Source: Planctomycetota bacterium
GTDB lineage: Bacteria > Planctomycetota > Planctomycetia > Pirellulales > Pirellulaceae
DNA: 64,000 nt
Assembly: GCA_014381825.1 (NCBI GenBank)
Contig: JACNKX010000075.1
Location: 85,672-149,671, forward strand
Reading direction: 5' to 3'
The notes beneath the pieces are model-generated. The model saw only the letters and a program-made list of their open reading frames with translations, was not told where the DNA came from and did not search any database. The stretch's first letter is position 1. Each line of letters starts with the position of its first letter. A program made the translations under genes and the position numbers. Shown here piece by piece: positions 5,932 to 15,161 of this stretch.

Positions 5932-7278
5932 ATGTTGCGTCTGACAGGAAATCGCCTGCGCATGTGTGACGGTGTTTCGCGGCGATCATTTCTTCAGATC
6001 GGTGGTCTGGCGATGGGCGGATTGTCGTTGCCTCAGATTCTTCGCGCTCAACAGCAAAGCGGCGAATCGTCGCAGCACAAAGCCGTCATCATGATCTTCC
6101 TGGCCGGCGGTCCGCCACATCAGGACATGCTCGATCTCAAGCCGAACGCGCCCGCCGAAGTCCGTGGCGAATTCGATCCCATCGACACCAACGTACCCGG
6201 AATCCAGATCAGCGAGCTGATGCCTCGCGTTGCCAGCATGATGGATCGTTTTGCAATCATTCGATCGCTCGTCGGCGCGGAAGGGCGGCATGATGCATTC
6301 GAGTGTTGTACGGGACATCACTTTCGCGGTAATCAACCTCAAGGCGGTTGGCCGGCGATGGGATCGGCCTTGTCACGACTGGAGGGCGCAGTCGATCCTT
6401 CAGTTCCTCCATACGTTGACCTATCGCACAAGATGGCGCACGACCCCTGGAACATCAAAGGCCCCGGCTTCCTCGGCATGAGTCACGCACCGTTTCGTCC
6501 GGACGGCGAGTCGATGCAGAACATGACGCTCGAAGACATCTCGGTCGACCGACTAGGCAGCCGCACGGCGCTACTTTCCGGATTGGACCAATTCCGGCGA
6601 ACCACCGACCAGCAACTCGCTGCCGGGCTCTACGACGACTTCTCCGCGCAGGCGCTGGGAGTTCTCACGTCATCGAAGCTCGTCGAAGCGATGGACCTCG
6701 AAAAAGAAGACCCCGCCGTGCGTGCCCGCTATGGTAAGGACAACCCCGACGTGCTGGGCTATTCACATGACAAGGGTTATCAAGCGATCATGTCCCGGTT
6801 CCTGCAAGCTCGGCGTTTGGTCGAGGCGGGAGCACGCTGTGTGACGTGCAGCTTTGCACACTTCGACTGGCATGGCAGCAACTTCAAGAACGCGCGAAAG
6901 GTCGTCCCGCTGCTGGATCAAGGTGTCGCGGCACTCGTTGAAGATCTCCACGAACGTGATCTGGACAAAGACGTCACGGTGGTTGTCTGGGGTGAGTTTG
7001 GTCGCACACCGAAGATCAATGAACGTGCGGGGCGCGACCATTGGCCCAGCGTTCACGCGGCTCTGCTGGCAGGTGGCGGCATGCGAACCGGCCAAGTGAT
7101 TGGTTCGACAAATCGTCTGGCGGAAGAAGCCGCGGACCGCCCGGTCCACATGCAGGAAGTCTTCGCGACCGTCTATCGGAATCTCGGCATCAACGTCGCA
7201 AATACAACGATTGCGGATAACAACGGTCGCCCGCAATACCTGCTCGATCGACATGAAGCAATCAGCGAGTTGGTATAG
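5932..7278 (+). CDS. DUF1501 family secreted protein
   Basis: A 448-residue protein exported by the Tat route (SRRSFLQIGGLAMGG signal). The fold is alkaline-phosphatase/sulfatase-like. Family motifs include FLAGGPPHQDMLDLKP, IRSLVGAEGRHDAFE and the C-terminal VWGEFGRTPKINERAGRDHWP. These proteins are common in planctomycetes and are usually paired with DUF1549/DUF1553 cytochrome-like proteins, but no such partner is next to this copy. The start at 5932 was chosen because AAGGAA (5920-5925) lies 6 bp upstream; an in-frame TTG at 5896 is less likely. The enzymatic role is unknown; links to sulfated polysaccharide use have been suggested for the group. Confidence 0.92.
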   Translation: MLRLTGNRLRMCDGVSRRSFLQIGGLAMGGLSLPQILRAQQQSGESSQHKAVIMIFLAGGPPHQDMLDLKPNAPAEVRGEFDPIDTNVPGIQISELMPRVASMMDRFAIIRSLVGAEGRHDAFECCTGHHFRGNQPQGGWPAMGSALSRLEGAVDPSVPPYVDLSHKMAHDPWNIKGPGFLGMSHAPFRPDGESMQNMTLEDISVDRLGSRTALLSGLDQFRRTTDQQLAAGLYDDFSAQALGVLTSSKLVEAMDLEKEDPAVRARYGKDNPDVLGYSHDKGYQAIMSRFLQARRLVEAGARCVTCSFAHFDWHGSNFKNARKVVPLLDQGVAALVEDLHERDLDKDVTVVVWGEFGRTPKINERAGRDHWPSVHAALLAGGGMRTGQVIGSTNRLAEEAADRPVHMQEVFATVYRNLGINVANTTIADNNGRPQYLLDRHEAISELV

Positions 7279-7284
7279 CGCGAA

Positions 7285-7896
7285 TCACTCGACGATATCA
7301 GCATCGATGATGGTGCCGTCGTCCGGCAGCACGCCATCGAACAAGTCCTCTACGGTCGGTCGGAGCAACACCAGAAACGTGCAGACTCCGAGTATTAATC
7401 CCAAGGGCGCGTGCAAACAGTTGAAGCCAGCCGTCAAGAGGCAGAACGTACGATGCTTTCTTTGCGCGAGGCAACGAGCAGCGTAAACATTCGCAAACGC
7501 CATCGCGAACCCGAACACGAGCATGAACGCGCCCATGCCGTACAGCATCGTACTAATCATTGAAAACATTGCCTCCGGTGGCCCATCAGCGAATGGGGAT
7601 TGCCCGGTCTGAGTGCCTGGCGGTCCTGCAGGACTGCTGCTCGACGACTCTTCAGCTTCCGTCAACTCCTGCTCATCGGCGCTGACTTCAGCCGCTTCTT
7701 CTGCGGCCTCCTCTGCCTGTTTCGCCGCCGCGCGCTGACGTTGGGCTTCCGCTTCCACCTCGGCCATCGCAATCGGCATCATGGTCGCAAAAAAGCCGAT
7801 GTAGACGACGCCTAAAGAGGTCGAACAAGCCATCATCCCAGCGCGAATGTAAAGGAACAGTCCGAGCAGGCGCAAGTGATCGTGATCTCTGTTCAT
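7285..7896 (-). CDS. Planctomycete four-TM membrane protein with acidic loop
   Basis: A 203-residue hypothetical protein beginning MNRDHDHLRLL. Two hydrophobic segments (about 10-45) are followed by a long Ala/Glu-rich, coiled-coil-like stretch (EAEAQRQRAAAKQAEEAAEEAA) and a Ser/Pro linker. Two more membrane helices follow (about 110-135 and 150-180), with YAARCLAQRKHRTFCL between them. The HDHLRLL start and the cysteine-bearing cytoplasmic loop recur in planctomycete hypothetical membrane proteins that I recall but cannot name. The gene ends 6 bp from the DUF1501 stop, convergent. Function unknown. Confidence 0.8.
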   Translation of the reverse strand: MNRDHDHLRLLGLFLYIRAGMMACSTSLGVVYIGFFATMMPIAMAEVEAEAQRQRAAAKQAEEAAEEAAEVSADEQELTEAEESSSSSPAGPPGTQTGQSPFADGPPEAMFSMISTMLYGMGAFMLVFGFAMAFANVYAARCLAQRKHRTFCLLTAGFNCLHAPLGLILGVCTFLVLLRPTVEDLFDGVLPDDGTIIDADIVE

Positions 7897-8093
7897 GATT
7901 CCGCAGACTCTACGGGGTAACCTGTCGAATGCCTTTCACAAAACTCCAGTGTAACACTGCAACAATTCCGATGGTCTGTGCCTAGCGCTCCGCCAGACAA
8001 ACGAAATCCAGCCTCGATGACAGCCCGAATCGGAAGCCGTATACTTCTTGGTCCACTCATCGTAAGCCAGCATCTGCCACGAAAGGATTCACC

Positions 8094-8720
8094 ATGTCAT
8101 TGGTCGAGACCGAACAAGTACTTGTCGTTCCTACCTCGCTGTTCCACGAATTGGGCCACTTTCAAGGTTTTTCCGACGACGTCGCTCGATATCTCGACGA
8201 ACTGCTCAGCCCGGAACATACCAGCTATCGCCCGCGCAGCGAAATGGAAGAGGACCCCAGCTTCAAGCAGTTGATCCCCTACGTCATCTTTCGGCACGTC
8301 GACGCTGCTGGAGAAGTCTCTGTCTTTCAATACACGCGAGGGAAAGGGCAGGGCGAGAAGCGGCTTCATGCGAAGCGCAGCATCGGTATCGGAGGACACA
8401 TCTCGTCAGATGACGAACAGAGTGATCGCGACCTGAATCCTTATCAGGAAGGGATGCAGCGCGAACTTTCCGAAGAAGTCGAGATCAAGTGCAAGTACAC
8501 CGAGCAGATGGTCGGAATGATCAACGACGACGAAACCGAAGTCGGTAAAGTCCATCTCGGCGTCGTTCATGTCTTCGATGTCGAAACGCCCAACGTACAA
8601 CCACGCGAAGACGAGATCATGGACACCGGGTTCCGCCCCGCCAACGAGATGCTCGAAGATCTCGAAGGCTTCGAGACGTGGTCTCAGATTTGCTTGCGAG
8701 CCCTATTCGGAGAAGAATAG
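8094..8720 (+). CDS. Nudix-type hydrolase/phosphoesterase
   Basis: A 208-residue soluble protein. A Nudix box can be read as GIGGHISS...(insert)...[13 protein letters not shown] (about residues 98-128), with the Glu cluster REL-EEVE that binds Mg2+ for pyrophosphate hydrolysis. The usual spacing between the first Gly and the first Glu is widened by an acidic insert ([11 protein letters not shown]). N-terminal strands with [16 protein letters not shown] and a C-terminal acidic helix complete the fold. Similar proteins are annotated as Nudix phosphoesterases. The substrate cannot be told. It stands alone, followed by a short hairpin at 8748-8767. Confidence 0.85.
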   Translation: MSLVETEQVLVVPTSLFHELGHFQGFSDDVARYLDELLSPEHTSYRPRSEMEEDPSFKQLIPYVIFRHVDAAGEVSVFQYTRGKGQGEKRLHAKRSIGIGGHISSDDEQSDRDLNPYQEGMQRELSEEVEIKCKYTEQMVGMINDDETEVGKVHLGVVHVFDVETPNVQPREDEIMDTGFRPANEMLEDLEGFETWSQICLRALFGEE

Positions 8721-8747
8721 GCATCACTGACGAGAGGGTTATACAGG

Positions 8748-8767
8748 GTGGGGCGTTTTCGCCCTAC
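8748..8767 (+). repeat. Short GC hairpin between Nudix and desulfurase genes
   Basis: GTGGGGCG, loop TTTT, CGCCCTAC. An 8-bp stem with one G-T pair and no T-tract after it. The arm wording (GGGTGGGGCG / CGCCCTAC) recalls short dispersed intergenic hairpins of planctomycetes. It could act as a weak terminator or mRNA end stabiliser. Confidence 0.4.
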
Positions 8768-8792
8768 GAATTGAAAGGCTCGCGTTAAAACC

Positions 8793-9986
8793 ATGGTCCA
8801 GACGCCGGTCTACATGGACAATCAGGCGACGACGCGAGTCGATCCGCGAGTCGTCGAAGCGATGCTGCCGCTGTTTCACGAACAGTATGGTAACGCGGGC
8901 AGCACCAGCCATGTTTTCGGCTGGGATGCGAAGGAAGCGGTTGACCAAGCACGTGAATACATCGCTTTAGCGATCGGCGCAACGGCGCGCGAGATCGTTT
9001 TCACGAGCGGCGCGACAGAAAGCAACAACCTTGCGATCCGCGGCTGCGCCGAACGAACGCGTCGGCGCGGCAACCACATCATCAGCGTCGCGACCGAACA
9101 TAAGGCAATTCTCGATCCACTCACGATACTAGAACGGCGTGACTTCGAGACGACTCTATTGCCGGTTCGACCATCGGGCGATGCGATGGCCGGGGTACTC
9201 GACGTTCAACGTGTCGCCGATGCGATCCGCGACGATACGCTGCTCGTGTCGGTGATGCTCGCGAATAACGAAATTGGTGTCGTCCAACCAATGGCTGAGA
9301 TCGGTGCTCTCTGTAAAGAACGCGGCGTCCTGTTCCACACCGACGCAACCCAGGCAGTCGGCAAGATTCCGCTTGACGTTGACCAGTTAGAGGTCGATCT
9401 ACTCAGCTTCTCGGCTCACAAACTGTATGGCCCCAAGGGAGTTGGCGCACTTTATATCCGCAGACGAGCCCCAATGGTCCGTCTGACATCCCAGATCGAT
9501 GGCGGTGGTCAGGAAGGTGGCCGGCGAAGCGGAACGCTGAACGTGCCTGGAGTCGTCGGATTCGCGACCGCTCTAAAAATCTGTCTGGACGAAATGGAGC
9601 GAGAATCGACTCGTCTTGCTGATCTCCGCGACCGGCTATTCGATGGCCTAACGAGTTCGATCGATAACGTCACGCTAAACGGGCCAGCGCTGAGCAACAG
9701 GAGCGTGCGGCTCGCTGGAAATCTCAGTTGCAGCTTCGCCGATGTCGACGGCGAGGCGCTGATGATGAGCATGCGAGATCTGTGCGTATCCAGCGGAAGT
9801 GCCTGCACCTCATCGAATCCCGAGCCGAGTCACGTCCTCCGCGCCCTCGGGCTAGGCGACGATTTGACCCGGTCTAGTCTGCGTTTCGGACTCGGACGCT
9901 TCAACACGGTGGATGAGGTTGACTTCGCCATCGGTCTGTTGGCCGATGCAGTCCATCGCCTGCGGAGCATGAGCAGCCTCGCATGA
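8793..9986 (+). CDS. Cysteine desulfurase (NifS/IscS family)
   Basis: A 397-residue PLP enzyme that takes sulfur from L-cysteine as a persulfide for Fe-S cluster and thiocofactor assembly, giving alanine. The PLP lysine is K210 in SFSAHKLYGPKG and the catalytic cysteine is C338 in SSGSACTSSNPEPSHVL. The N-terminus is MDNQATTRVDPRVVEAM, and GATESNNLAI binds the cofactor phosphate. The sequence around the active-site Cys (SGSACTS) places it with the group I, NifS/IscS-like enzymes. An A-type carrier gene (IscA) follows about 150 bp downstream, so the pair likely supplies Fe-S clusters. No scaffold IscU is seen here. Confidence 0.95.
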   Translation: MVQTPVYMDNQATTRVDPRVVEAMLPLFHEQYGNAGSTSHVFGWDAKEAVDQAREYIALAIGATAREIVFTSGATESNNLAIRGCAERTRRRGNHIISVATEHKAILDPLTILERRDFETTLLPVRPSGDAMAGVLDVQRVADAIRDDTLLVSVMLANNEIGVVQPMAEIGALCKERGVLFHTDATQAVGKIPLDVDQLEVDLLSFSAHKLYGPKGVGALYIRRRAPMVRLTSQIDGGGQEGGRRSGTLNVPGVVGFATALKICLDEMERESTRLADLRDRLFDGLTSSIDNVTLNGPALSNRSVRLAGNLSCSFADVDGEALMMSMRDLCVSSGSACTSSNPEPSHVLRALGLGDDLTRSSLRFGLGRFNTVDEVDFAIGLLADAVHRLRSMSSLA

Positions 9987-10133
9987 GCTGTTCGTAACCT
10001 TATTCTGGGCCAAAGTTTCTGAAAATTGCGAAGAAGATTGAATTGCAGAGGTTTCCTCAATCGAGCCGATTGTATACTTTAGACATAGCAGTGTGTGAAA
10101 AACCATAAACCGTTTCAATATGAGGTGTTCAAG

Positions 10134-10466
10134 ATGGCCGTCACATTAACAGAGACAGCGGCGAAGGAAGTCAACCGCGTCCGCGAAGAACAGAAGTTCG
10201 AGCCCGAGGTCTTCCTGCGCATCGGCGCGGCTGCGGGCGGATGCAGCGGATACAGCTATCAACTCGAATTTGACAAGGCCTTCGACGCTGAGCGCGACGA
10301 CGAATATGAGTATCACGGCGTGAAGGTAGTCGTCGACAAGAAGAGCGCTCTACTGCTCGAAGGCACGACGGTCGATTGGTACGAAGGGCTCGATCAACGC
10401 GGCTTCAAGTTCGACAACCCGAACGTCACGAAGAGCTGCGGTTGCGGAAGCTCCTTTCAAGTCTGA
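10134..10466 (+). CDS. iscA: A-type iron-sulfur carrier protein (HesB/IscA family)
   Basis: A 110-residue protein with the three invariant cysteines of A-type carriers: C37 (GGCSGYSY) and C102/C104 (SCGCGSSF). It binds an Fe-S cluster or iron and hands it to apo-proteins. The ATG at 10134 was chosen because GAGGTG sits 6 bp upstream and the family start ([12 protein letters not shown]) follows directly; a GTG at 10095 is in frame but unlikely. A TATACT box at 10073-10078 could be its own -10. It is followed by a strong terminator. The SufA/ErpA/IscA distinction cannot be made from sequence alone. Confidence 0.93.
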   Translation: MAVTLTETAAKEVNRVREEQKFEPEVFLRIGAAAGGCSGYSYQLEFDKAFDAERDDEYEYHGVKVVVDKKSALLLEGTTVDWYEGLDQRGFKFDNPNVTKSCGCGSSFQV

Positions 10467-10493
10467 TCGAACTCCCAACTTCTACAATTCCAC

Positions 10494-10529
10494 CAGCCAC
10501 GGGTGCGCTCGTACCCCGTGGCTGTTTTT
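10494..10529 (+). terminator. Rho-independent terminator after iscA
   Basis: CAGCCACGGG pairs with CCCGTGGCTG (10-bp perfect stem) and is followed by TTTTT. It closes the iscA unit and separates it from the cobL gene. Confidence 0.85.
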
Positions 10530-10611
10530 GTAGGTTCGGGGCGTTCACGAAGCGCGCGCGGCGGCATAGAATCACGGCTCGTACGCTACACGCTCTTAGA
10601 AAGGACTCGCC

Positions 10612-11871
10612 TTGTCTTCGCTTAAGTTGTCTTCTCCCAAAAAAGTTTACGTGATTGGGATCGGTGATGACGGTCTCGATAGTCTGACCGGAGCCGCGCG
10701 GAAACTCGTCGATCAAGCCGAAGTGTTATTGGGCGCCGAGCGTTTTCTGGGGTCGGCGATCAATCAGACGGCAACGCGCATCGAAGTCGGCCCCGACTTT
10801 GACGATCTGCGCGCGAAGATTGAGGCCAATGCTGACAAGCAAACGGTGCTATTGGCTACCGGCGATCCACTGTTCTACGGAACGGCCCGTTATCTGTGCG
10901 ATCATCTTGGCAAAGATAGATTCGAAGTCGTGCCGCACGTCAGCAGTATGCAGCTCGCATTTGCACGCGTTAAAGAAAGTTGGGACGAGGCATATCTGAC
11001 CAACCTCGCCAACCAATCATTGGACCGAGTCGTCGAACGCGTTCGAACGGCCGAGAAGGTTGGCATCTTCACGACCGAAGAGATATCGCCGTCGGCAGTC
11101 GCTAAAGCGATGCTCGATCGTCAAATCGATTACTTTCACGCATACGTCTGCGAGAATCTGGGATCACCGGACGAGCGAGTCACGCAAAGTAATTTGAATG
11201 AACTTGCCAAACAGGAGTTCTCCGCACTGAATGTACTAGTGCTGATCCGCGACCCGAACGTGCCCGATCGTCCCTCACAGAGAATCGGCCTGCGGTTGTT
11301 CGGAAATCCCGACGAGACGTTTCTGCAATCTAAGCCTAAGCGAGGCTTGCTCACTCCCGCGGAAGTCCGTGTCATGGCCTTGGCCGAAATGGACATTGGA
11401 CCTGCGAGTGTTGTGTGGGATGTCGGAGCAGGAAGCGGCAGTGTCGCTGTGGAAGCTGCGCAGATCGCCAGTGGCGGCTCGGTCTATGCGATTGAAATGG
11501 AAGCCGAAGATCACCAGTTAATCACGGAGAACGCACAGCGTTTCGGCGCCACCAACTTGACCGCCATCCTCGGCCAGGCCCCAGAGGCCTGGGACGGACT
11601 GCCCGATCCAGATTCGGTCTTCATCGGCGGAACAGGCCGCGCGGTGGCAAGCATCGCGAAAGACGCGTTTGCGAAGCTTCGCAAAGGTGGACGCGTCGTC
11701 GTTAACGTTGGCAGCATCGAAAACGTGGGGGTCGTTCACGAGGCCCTTCGCGAGTGCGCAGGAGACGCCAATGTTTGGATGTTCAACATCGCCCGCGGAA
11801 CGCAACAACTCGTGCGAATGCGATTCGAGTCGTTGAACCCGACCTTCTTGATAAGCGCGGTAAAGGATTAA
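10612..11871 (+). CDS. cobL: Precorrin-6Y C5,15-methyltransferase (CobL, fused CbiE-CbiT)
   Basis: A 419-residue two-domain enzyme of corrin-ring synthesis that methylates C5 and C15 and decarboxylates the acetate side chain, using S-adenosylmethionine. The N-terminal CbiE-type domain (about 10-205) starts [15 protein letters not shown] and has [16 protein letters not shown]. The C-terminal CbiT domain (about 230-400) has the SAM motif [19 protein letters not shown]. The start is a TTG at 10612 with AAGGA 6 bp upstream. No other cobalamin genes are next to it, so the rest of the pathway lies elsewhere, and no cobalamin riboswitch is evident in the 80-bp leader. It is followed after 4 bp by a deacetylase gene. 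Confidence 0.93.
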   Translation: MSSLKLSSPKKVYVIGIGDDGLDSLTGAARKLVDQAEVLLGAERFLGSAINQTATRIEVGPDFDDLRAKIEANADKQTVLLATGDPLFYGTARYLCDHLGKDRFEVVPHVSSMQLAFARVKESWDEAYLTNLANQSLDRVVERVRTAEKVGIFTTEEISPSAVAKAMLDRQIDYFHAYVCENLGSPDERVTQSNLNELAKQEFSALNVLVLIRDPNVPDRPSQRIGLRLFGNPDETFLQSKPKRGLLTPAEVRVMALAEMDIGPASVVWDVGAGSGSVAVEAAQIASGGSVYAIEMEAEDHQLITENAQRFGATNLTAILGQAPEAWDGLPDPDSVFIGGTGRAVASIAKDAFAKLRKGGRVVVNVGSIENVGVVHEALRECAGDANVWMFNIARGTQQLVRMRFESLNPTFLISAVKD

Positions 11872-11875
11872 CGCC

Positions 11876-12619
11876 GTGGTCGATGTTGTCGAGCAGTACC
11901 CAAAACTTGACGTGATTGCCGTCGGAGCTCATCCAGACGACGTTGAAATCGCTTGTGGCGGTGCTTTAGCGAAGCTCGTCAAGCAGGGCTATAAAGTTGG
12001 CATCATCGACCTGACCGATGGCGAACCGACACCGAAGTCGCCAGGCCCGGAAGTTCGCCTTGCCGAAGCACAAAGAGCAGCAGAGACCCTTGGCGTTGAG
12101 AATCGAGTCACTCTGGAATTGCCGAACCGCCGACTGTTCGATTGCTTCGACGCACGCGTTGCACTCGCGAAGGAGTTTCGCAAGTACCGACCCCAAGTCG
12201 TAATCGGCTTTGGTGATAAAACACCACTCGCTTCGCCTGATCATTGGCAAGCGATGCTCATCACGGACGCGGCTATCTTCTATTCACGTCTTACTAAATG
12301 GGACGACTACTTCGACGATCTTCCCGTGCATACGATCTCAGCTCAGCTTTACTTCCGGTTAGCCTTCGAACCACAAACACTGGCGGGCTTTCCCAGCCAC
12401 TTCACAGTCGATATTTCTGACACGCTGGAAGCCAAGATCGCATCTATCCAATGCTACGAGACTCAGTTTCCACCGGAGAAAGCATACGTCTTCGAACGCG
12501 TTCGTGGCGCCGCGATGTTGGCCGGAGCTGCATCAGGTTTTCAAGCGGGCGAAGTCTTCATCAGTGCGAGGCCGCTCGGAACAACTGACTTAATGAAGAC
12601 GGCACTGCCGTTGCGCTAA
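11876..12619 (+). CDS. PIG-L/LmbE family N-acetylglucosamine-type deacetylase (BshB-like)
   Basis: A 247-residue zinc-dependent deacetylase. The metal site motif AHPDDVE is near residue 20, with [14 protein letters not shown] further on supplying the His ligand. DLTDGEPTP and PNRRLFD match enzymes annotated as bacillithiol deacetylase BshB1, which deacetylates GlcNAc-malate, but bshA/bshC are not nearby. The start is a GTG at 11876, with AAGGA overlapping the end of cobL, so the two are co-transcribed. Other LmbE-like substrates remain possible. Confidence 0.88.
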   Translation: MVDVVEQYPKLDVIAVGAHPDDVEIACGGALAKLVKQGYKVGIIDLTDGEPTPKSPGPEVRLAEAQRAAETLGVENRVTLELPNRRLFDCFDARVALAKEFRKYRPQVVIGFGDKTPLASPDHWQAMLITDAAIFYSRLTKWDDYFDDLPVHTISAQLYFRLAFEPQTLAGFPSHFTVDISDTLEAKIASIQCYETQFPPEKAYVFERVRGAAMLAGAASGFQAGEVFISARPLGTTDLMKTALPLR

Positions 12620-12634
12620 ATCGGCAGCGAGAAC

Positions 12635-13612
12635 TCACTCACCCAACGCGAGTTCAAACCTCCCCGTCGAATCCGCCGATGCTCGTGCCATTGCACCAGT
12701 GTTGAACTGCATCGTGATCTTGCCGTCATGAGTCACGGCGATAATGCCGCCGAGCCCGTTCTTCGACGCATCAAGTGTCTTCGTAAGGATCTCGTGAACG
12801 GCTTCTTTAACGGGTTGATGTTTATACGCCATTCGCGCTGAGACATCATAGGCGATCGCATTGCGAATGTAGTTCTCGCCGACGCCGGTACACGACACAG
12901 CACACGTCTTGTTGTCGGCGAACGTGCCGGCTCCGACGATCGGCGAATCGCCGACGCGCCCGTAAAGTTTATTCGTTAGCCCACCTGTCGATGTGCCCGC
13001 TGCCAAGTTGCCATGCGTGTCGAGTGCGACACAGCCGACAGTCCCTTGGTGGTCGTCCGCTTGCTTTCGCTTCACACGCTGCCATGTGTCGTAACGTCGC
13101 TGAGTCCAGAAATACTTTTGATCAACGAGATCCACCGCCATTTCTTTCGCGAACTGATCGGCACCATCGCCCGACAAAAGCACGTGCCGAGTTTCTTCCA
13201 TAACGAGTCGGGCGAGCGAAATCGGATTCTTCACAGTCTTCACGCCAGCGACTGCGCCGCACGAACGATCCCGTCCGTCCATGATCGACGAATCTAGTTC
13301 ATGTCCTCCAGCACTGTTGAAGACGGCTCCTTTGCCGGCATTGAAGATCGGGTCATTTTCGAGATGCCGGATCACTTGCTCGACGGCATCCAAACTCGTA
13401 CCGCCGTCCTTTAGTATCGTCTGGCCAATCGTAAGCGCTCGACGAAGCGATGCCTTCGTCGCGGCCTGCTCGGCAGAATCGAGCTTCAACCAATCGCTGC
13501 CCGCGCCACCGTGCAGCGCGATCGCATACCGCGCATCTTGCTGGCCCTGTGCGTTCGCCCACGAGGCTGCCAAAAACACGAAAATCAGAGCTACTGGGAT
13601 TAATGCCTTCAT
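12635..13612 (-). CDS. Isoaspartyl peptidase / plant-type L-asparaginase (secreted)
   Basis: A 325-residue Ntn-hydrolase with a signal peptide ([19 protein letters not shown]). It matures by autocleavage before a Thr, seen here in GTVGCVALD, which becomes the N-terminal nucleophile of the beta chain. [20 protein letters not shown] and [15 protein letters not shown] are family motifs for the oxyanion hole and substrate binding. It hydrolyses isoaspartyl dipeptides and often L-asparagine. The start at 13612 was preferred over 13636 because GGAG lies 7 bp upstream and the signal peptide begins there. It stands alone and convergent to the deacetylase gene. Confidence 0.93.
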   Translation of the reverse strand: MKALIPVALIFVFLAASWANAQGQQDARYAIALHGGAGSDWLKLDSAEQAATKASLRRALTIGQTILKDGGTSLDAVEQVIRHLENDPIFNAGKGAVFNSAGGHELDSSIMDGRDRSCGAVAGVKTVKNPISLARLVMEETRHVLLSGDGADQFAKEMAVDLVDQKYFWTQRRYDTWQRVKRKQADDHQGTVGCVALDTHGNLAAGTSTGGLTNKLYGRVGDSPIVGAGTFADNKTCAVSCTGVGENYIRNAIAYDVSARMAYKHQPVKEAVHEILTKTLDASKNGLGGIIAVTHDGKITMQFNTGAMARASADSTGRFELALGE

Positions 13613-13887
13613 TATGCAACTCCGATTTTCAATCACATGGTCATCCTGCCAGCACTGCCACGCTATCGTTACCTACGAGCGCCACATTTACAAGCAAGAG
13701 TCGTGGTCGCCTCGCCCTCAGACGCTAGATTGCGCAGTCTACCGGCCGTCACGGCGGAAATAGTGATTGATCTTGTGCCGCAGGCGTGCTGCGATTACTT
13801 TCTCGCCGCCGCAGATCTCTGGCTGCGGCGGCAGGTTCCTGCGCTGATCGATCGTTCGCCCGATGCTATCTACAAGGACTGGTAACC

Positions 13888-14625
13888 GTGGCTGCTAACT
13901 GTTTCACAAAGACCGTTATTCGGTTGATCCTGCCAGCCGTTGCTATCACCGCTCTAGCGTCGACCGGCTGCCGAATAGTCGCAGATGGGCAAAACATTGA
14001 AGGCGTTCGCCTACAGCAGCAAGGCCAACACCACGCCGCGCTGCAACGTTTCCAGCAGGCTATTACGTCGAACCCGACAAACGCCGATGCCTACTACAAC
14101 ATGGCGGCCACTTATCATCGCGTTGGGGTTCAGCAGAAAGACCAACGGCAGCTCGACCAGGCCGAATCGCTCTATAACCAGTGCCTCGATCTGAACGAGA
14201 ACCACGTTGACTGCCGCCGCGGGCTCGCCGTTCTGTTGACGGAAACAGACCGATCGGATCGCGCATTCAATCTGCTGAAAAACTGGGCCAACTCCAGCCC
14301 CCAACTGGCCGATGCACGCGTCGAGTTAGCCCGACTGTACGAGGAATCCGGAGATTACGAGACAGCAAAGCTGCATCTCAATAAAGCGATTCTTCTCGAT
14401 CAGCACAATTCACGAGCCTGGGCCGCACTTGGAAACATTCGAGAGCAGCTAGGCGACACGCAGCAAGCCCTGGCCAACTACCAGCGCTCATACAATCTGA
14501 ACGGCTTCCAGCCCGGTGTCGCTCAGCGAATTGCTTCGCTGTCGGGCGTGCCGATCGGTGGAGGAGTATCTGGCTCGGGCAACACGCGAATCGTCACGCG
14601 CCCCATGCCCGGTCGACAGTTCTAG
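13888..14625 (+). CDS. TPR-repeat lipoprotein
   Basis: A 245-residue protein with a lipoprotein signal (LILPAVAITALASTGC, cleavage before Cys). Tetratricopeptide repeats follow at about residues 35-215. They include HHAALQRFQQAITSNPTNADAYYNMA, a linker with QLDQAESLYNQCLDLNENHVDCRRG, and later repeats at YETAKLHLNKAILLD and TQQALANYQRSYNLNG. The tail is Gly/Ser-rich. It probably acts as a protein-protein scaffold at the cell envelope. The start is a GTG at 13888 with AAGGA 9 bp upstream; longer in-frame starts would bury the lipoprotein signal. Partner unknown. Confidence 0.85.
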   Translation: MAANCFTKTVIRLILPAVAITALASTGCRIVADGQNIEGVRLQQQGQHHAALQRFQQAITSNPTNADAYYNMAATYHRVGVQQKDQRQLDQAESLYNQCLDLNENHVDCRRGLAVLLTETDRSDRAFNLLKNWANSSPQLADARVELARLYEESGDYETAKLHLNKAILLDQHNSRAWAALGNIREQLGDTQQALANYQRSYNLNGFQPGVAQRIASLSGVPIGGGVSGSGNTRIVTRPMPGRQF

Positions 14626-14949
14626 TCAAAAAGCGACGAATCGCTGAGGTCTTGAGCCTACAGAACTCAGAACTCTAGCGAGTTCCGCGGCGTGAACTGG
14701 GTATATTTCTTGTTCGCTGCAGTCTGAAATCGGCGACACTGCCGTCTCGCCGCGTGCGCCAAGTGGGCCTATATAGGGAACTTTCGCAGATCCGTAGCGT
14801 TTCAGTTCCCACCGGACCGCTGCTAGAACACCCCTCCAAAGAGCTGTGTTCTGAAACGTGATGTTTGATGCCACGCCGACAAATGCGAACGCCATCGCGC
14901 CGGCAGTCCATCTCACCATTTTCGCAGAACACTCCAATTCACTTGCCAA
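14626..14949 (-). CDS. Doubtful small protein with one hydrophobic segment
   Basis: A 107-residue frame ending directly beside the TPR gene stop. It has one hydrophobic stretch (WTAGAMAFAFVGVASNITF) near residue 15 and no family motif. No clear Shine-Dalgarno sequence precedes it. It might encode a small membrane protein, but chance coding is equally likely. If it is not real, 14626-15161 is intergenic apart from the promoter below. Confidence 0.3.
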   Translation of the reverse strand: MASELECSAKMVRWTAGAMAFAFVGVASNITFQNTALWRGVLAAVRWELKRYGSAKVPYIGPLGARGETAVSPISDCSEQEIYPVHAAELARVLSSVGSRPQRFVAF

Positions 14950-15060
14950 GTCCCTGAATCAACGCCTTCCAAACGCGCCGAGACGCAACCGCAGGGTGCA
15001 TCACCCGATCCAGTGCGAACCACCACAACCTCTTCAATCCTAAAATTCTACCCAGACTTC

Positions 15061-15088
15061 TTGAATTCCGCGTCCTGCGTGCTATGTT
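15061..15088 (+). promoter_or_regulatory. Candidate promoter of the TIGR03000 protein gene
   Basis: TTGAAT (15061-15066), a 16-bp spacer and TATGTT (15083-15088). The match is moderate but it sits about 70 bp before the chosen ATG at 15162. The -10 box overlaps the upstream in-frame ATG (15084), which argues against that start. Confidence 0.4.
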
Positions 15089-15161
15089 GTTTAAGGTTAC
15101 CAAGCGAGAGAAATTTGCGCGTTTGTTACAGCTTACTAGTTATGCGAGGGGATCAACTCAG

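Noticed and set aside
6763..7254. Minus-strand frame of 163 codons
   Set aside because: Antisense shadow of the DUF1501 gene.
10530..10611. Cobalamin riboswitch before cobL
   Set aside because: The gap between the iscA terminator and the TTG start is only 82 bp and lacks a recognisable B12-box.
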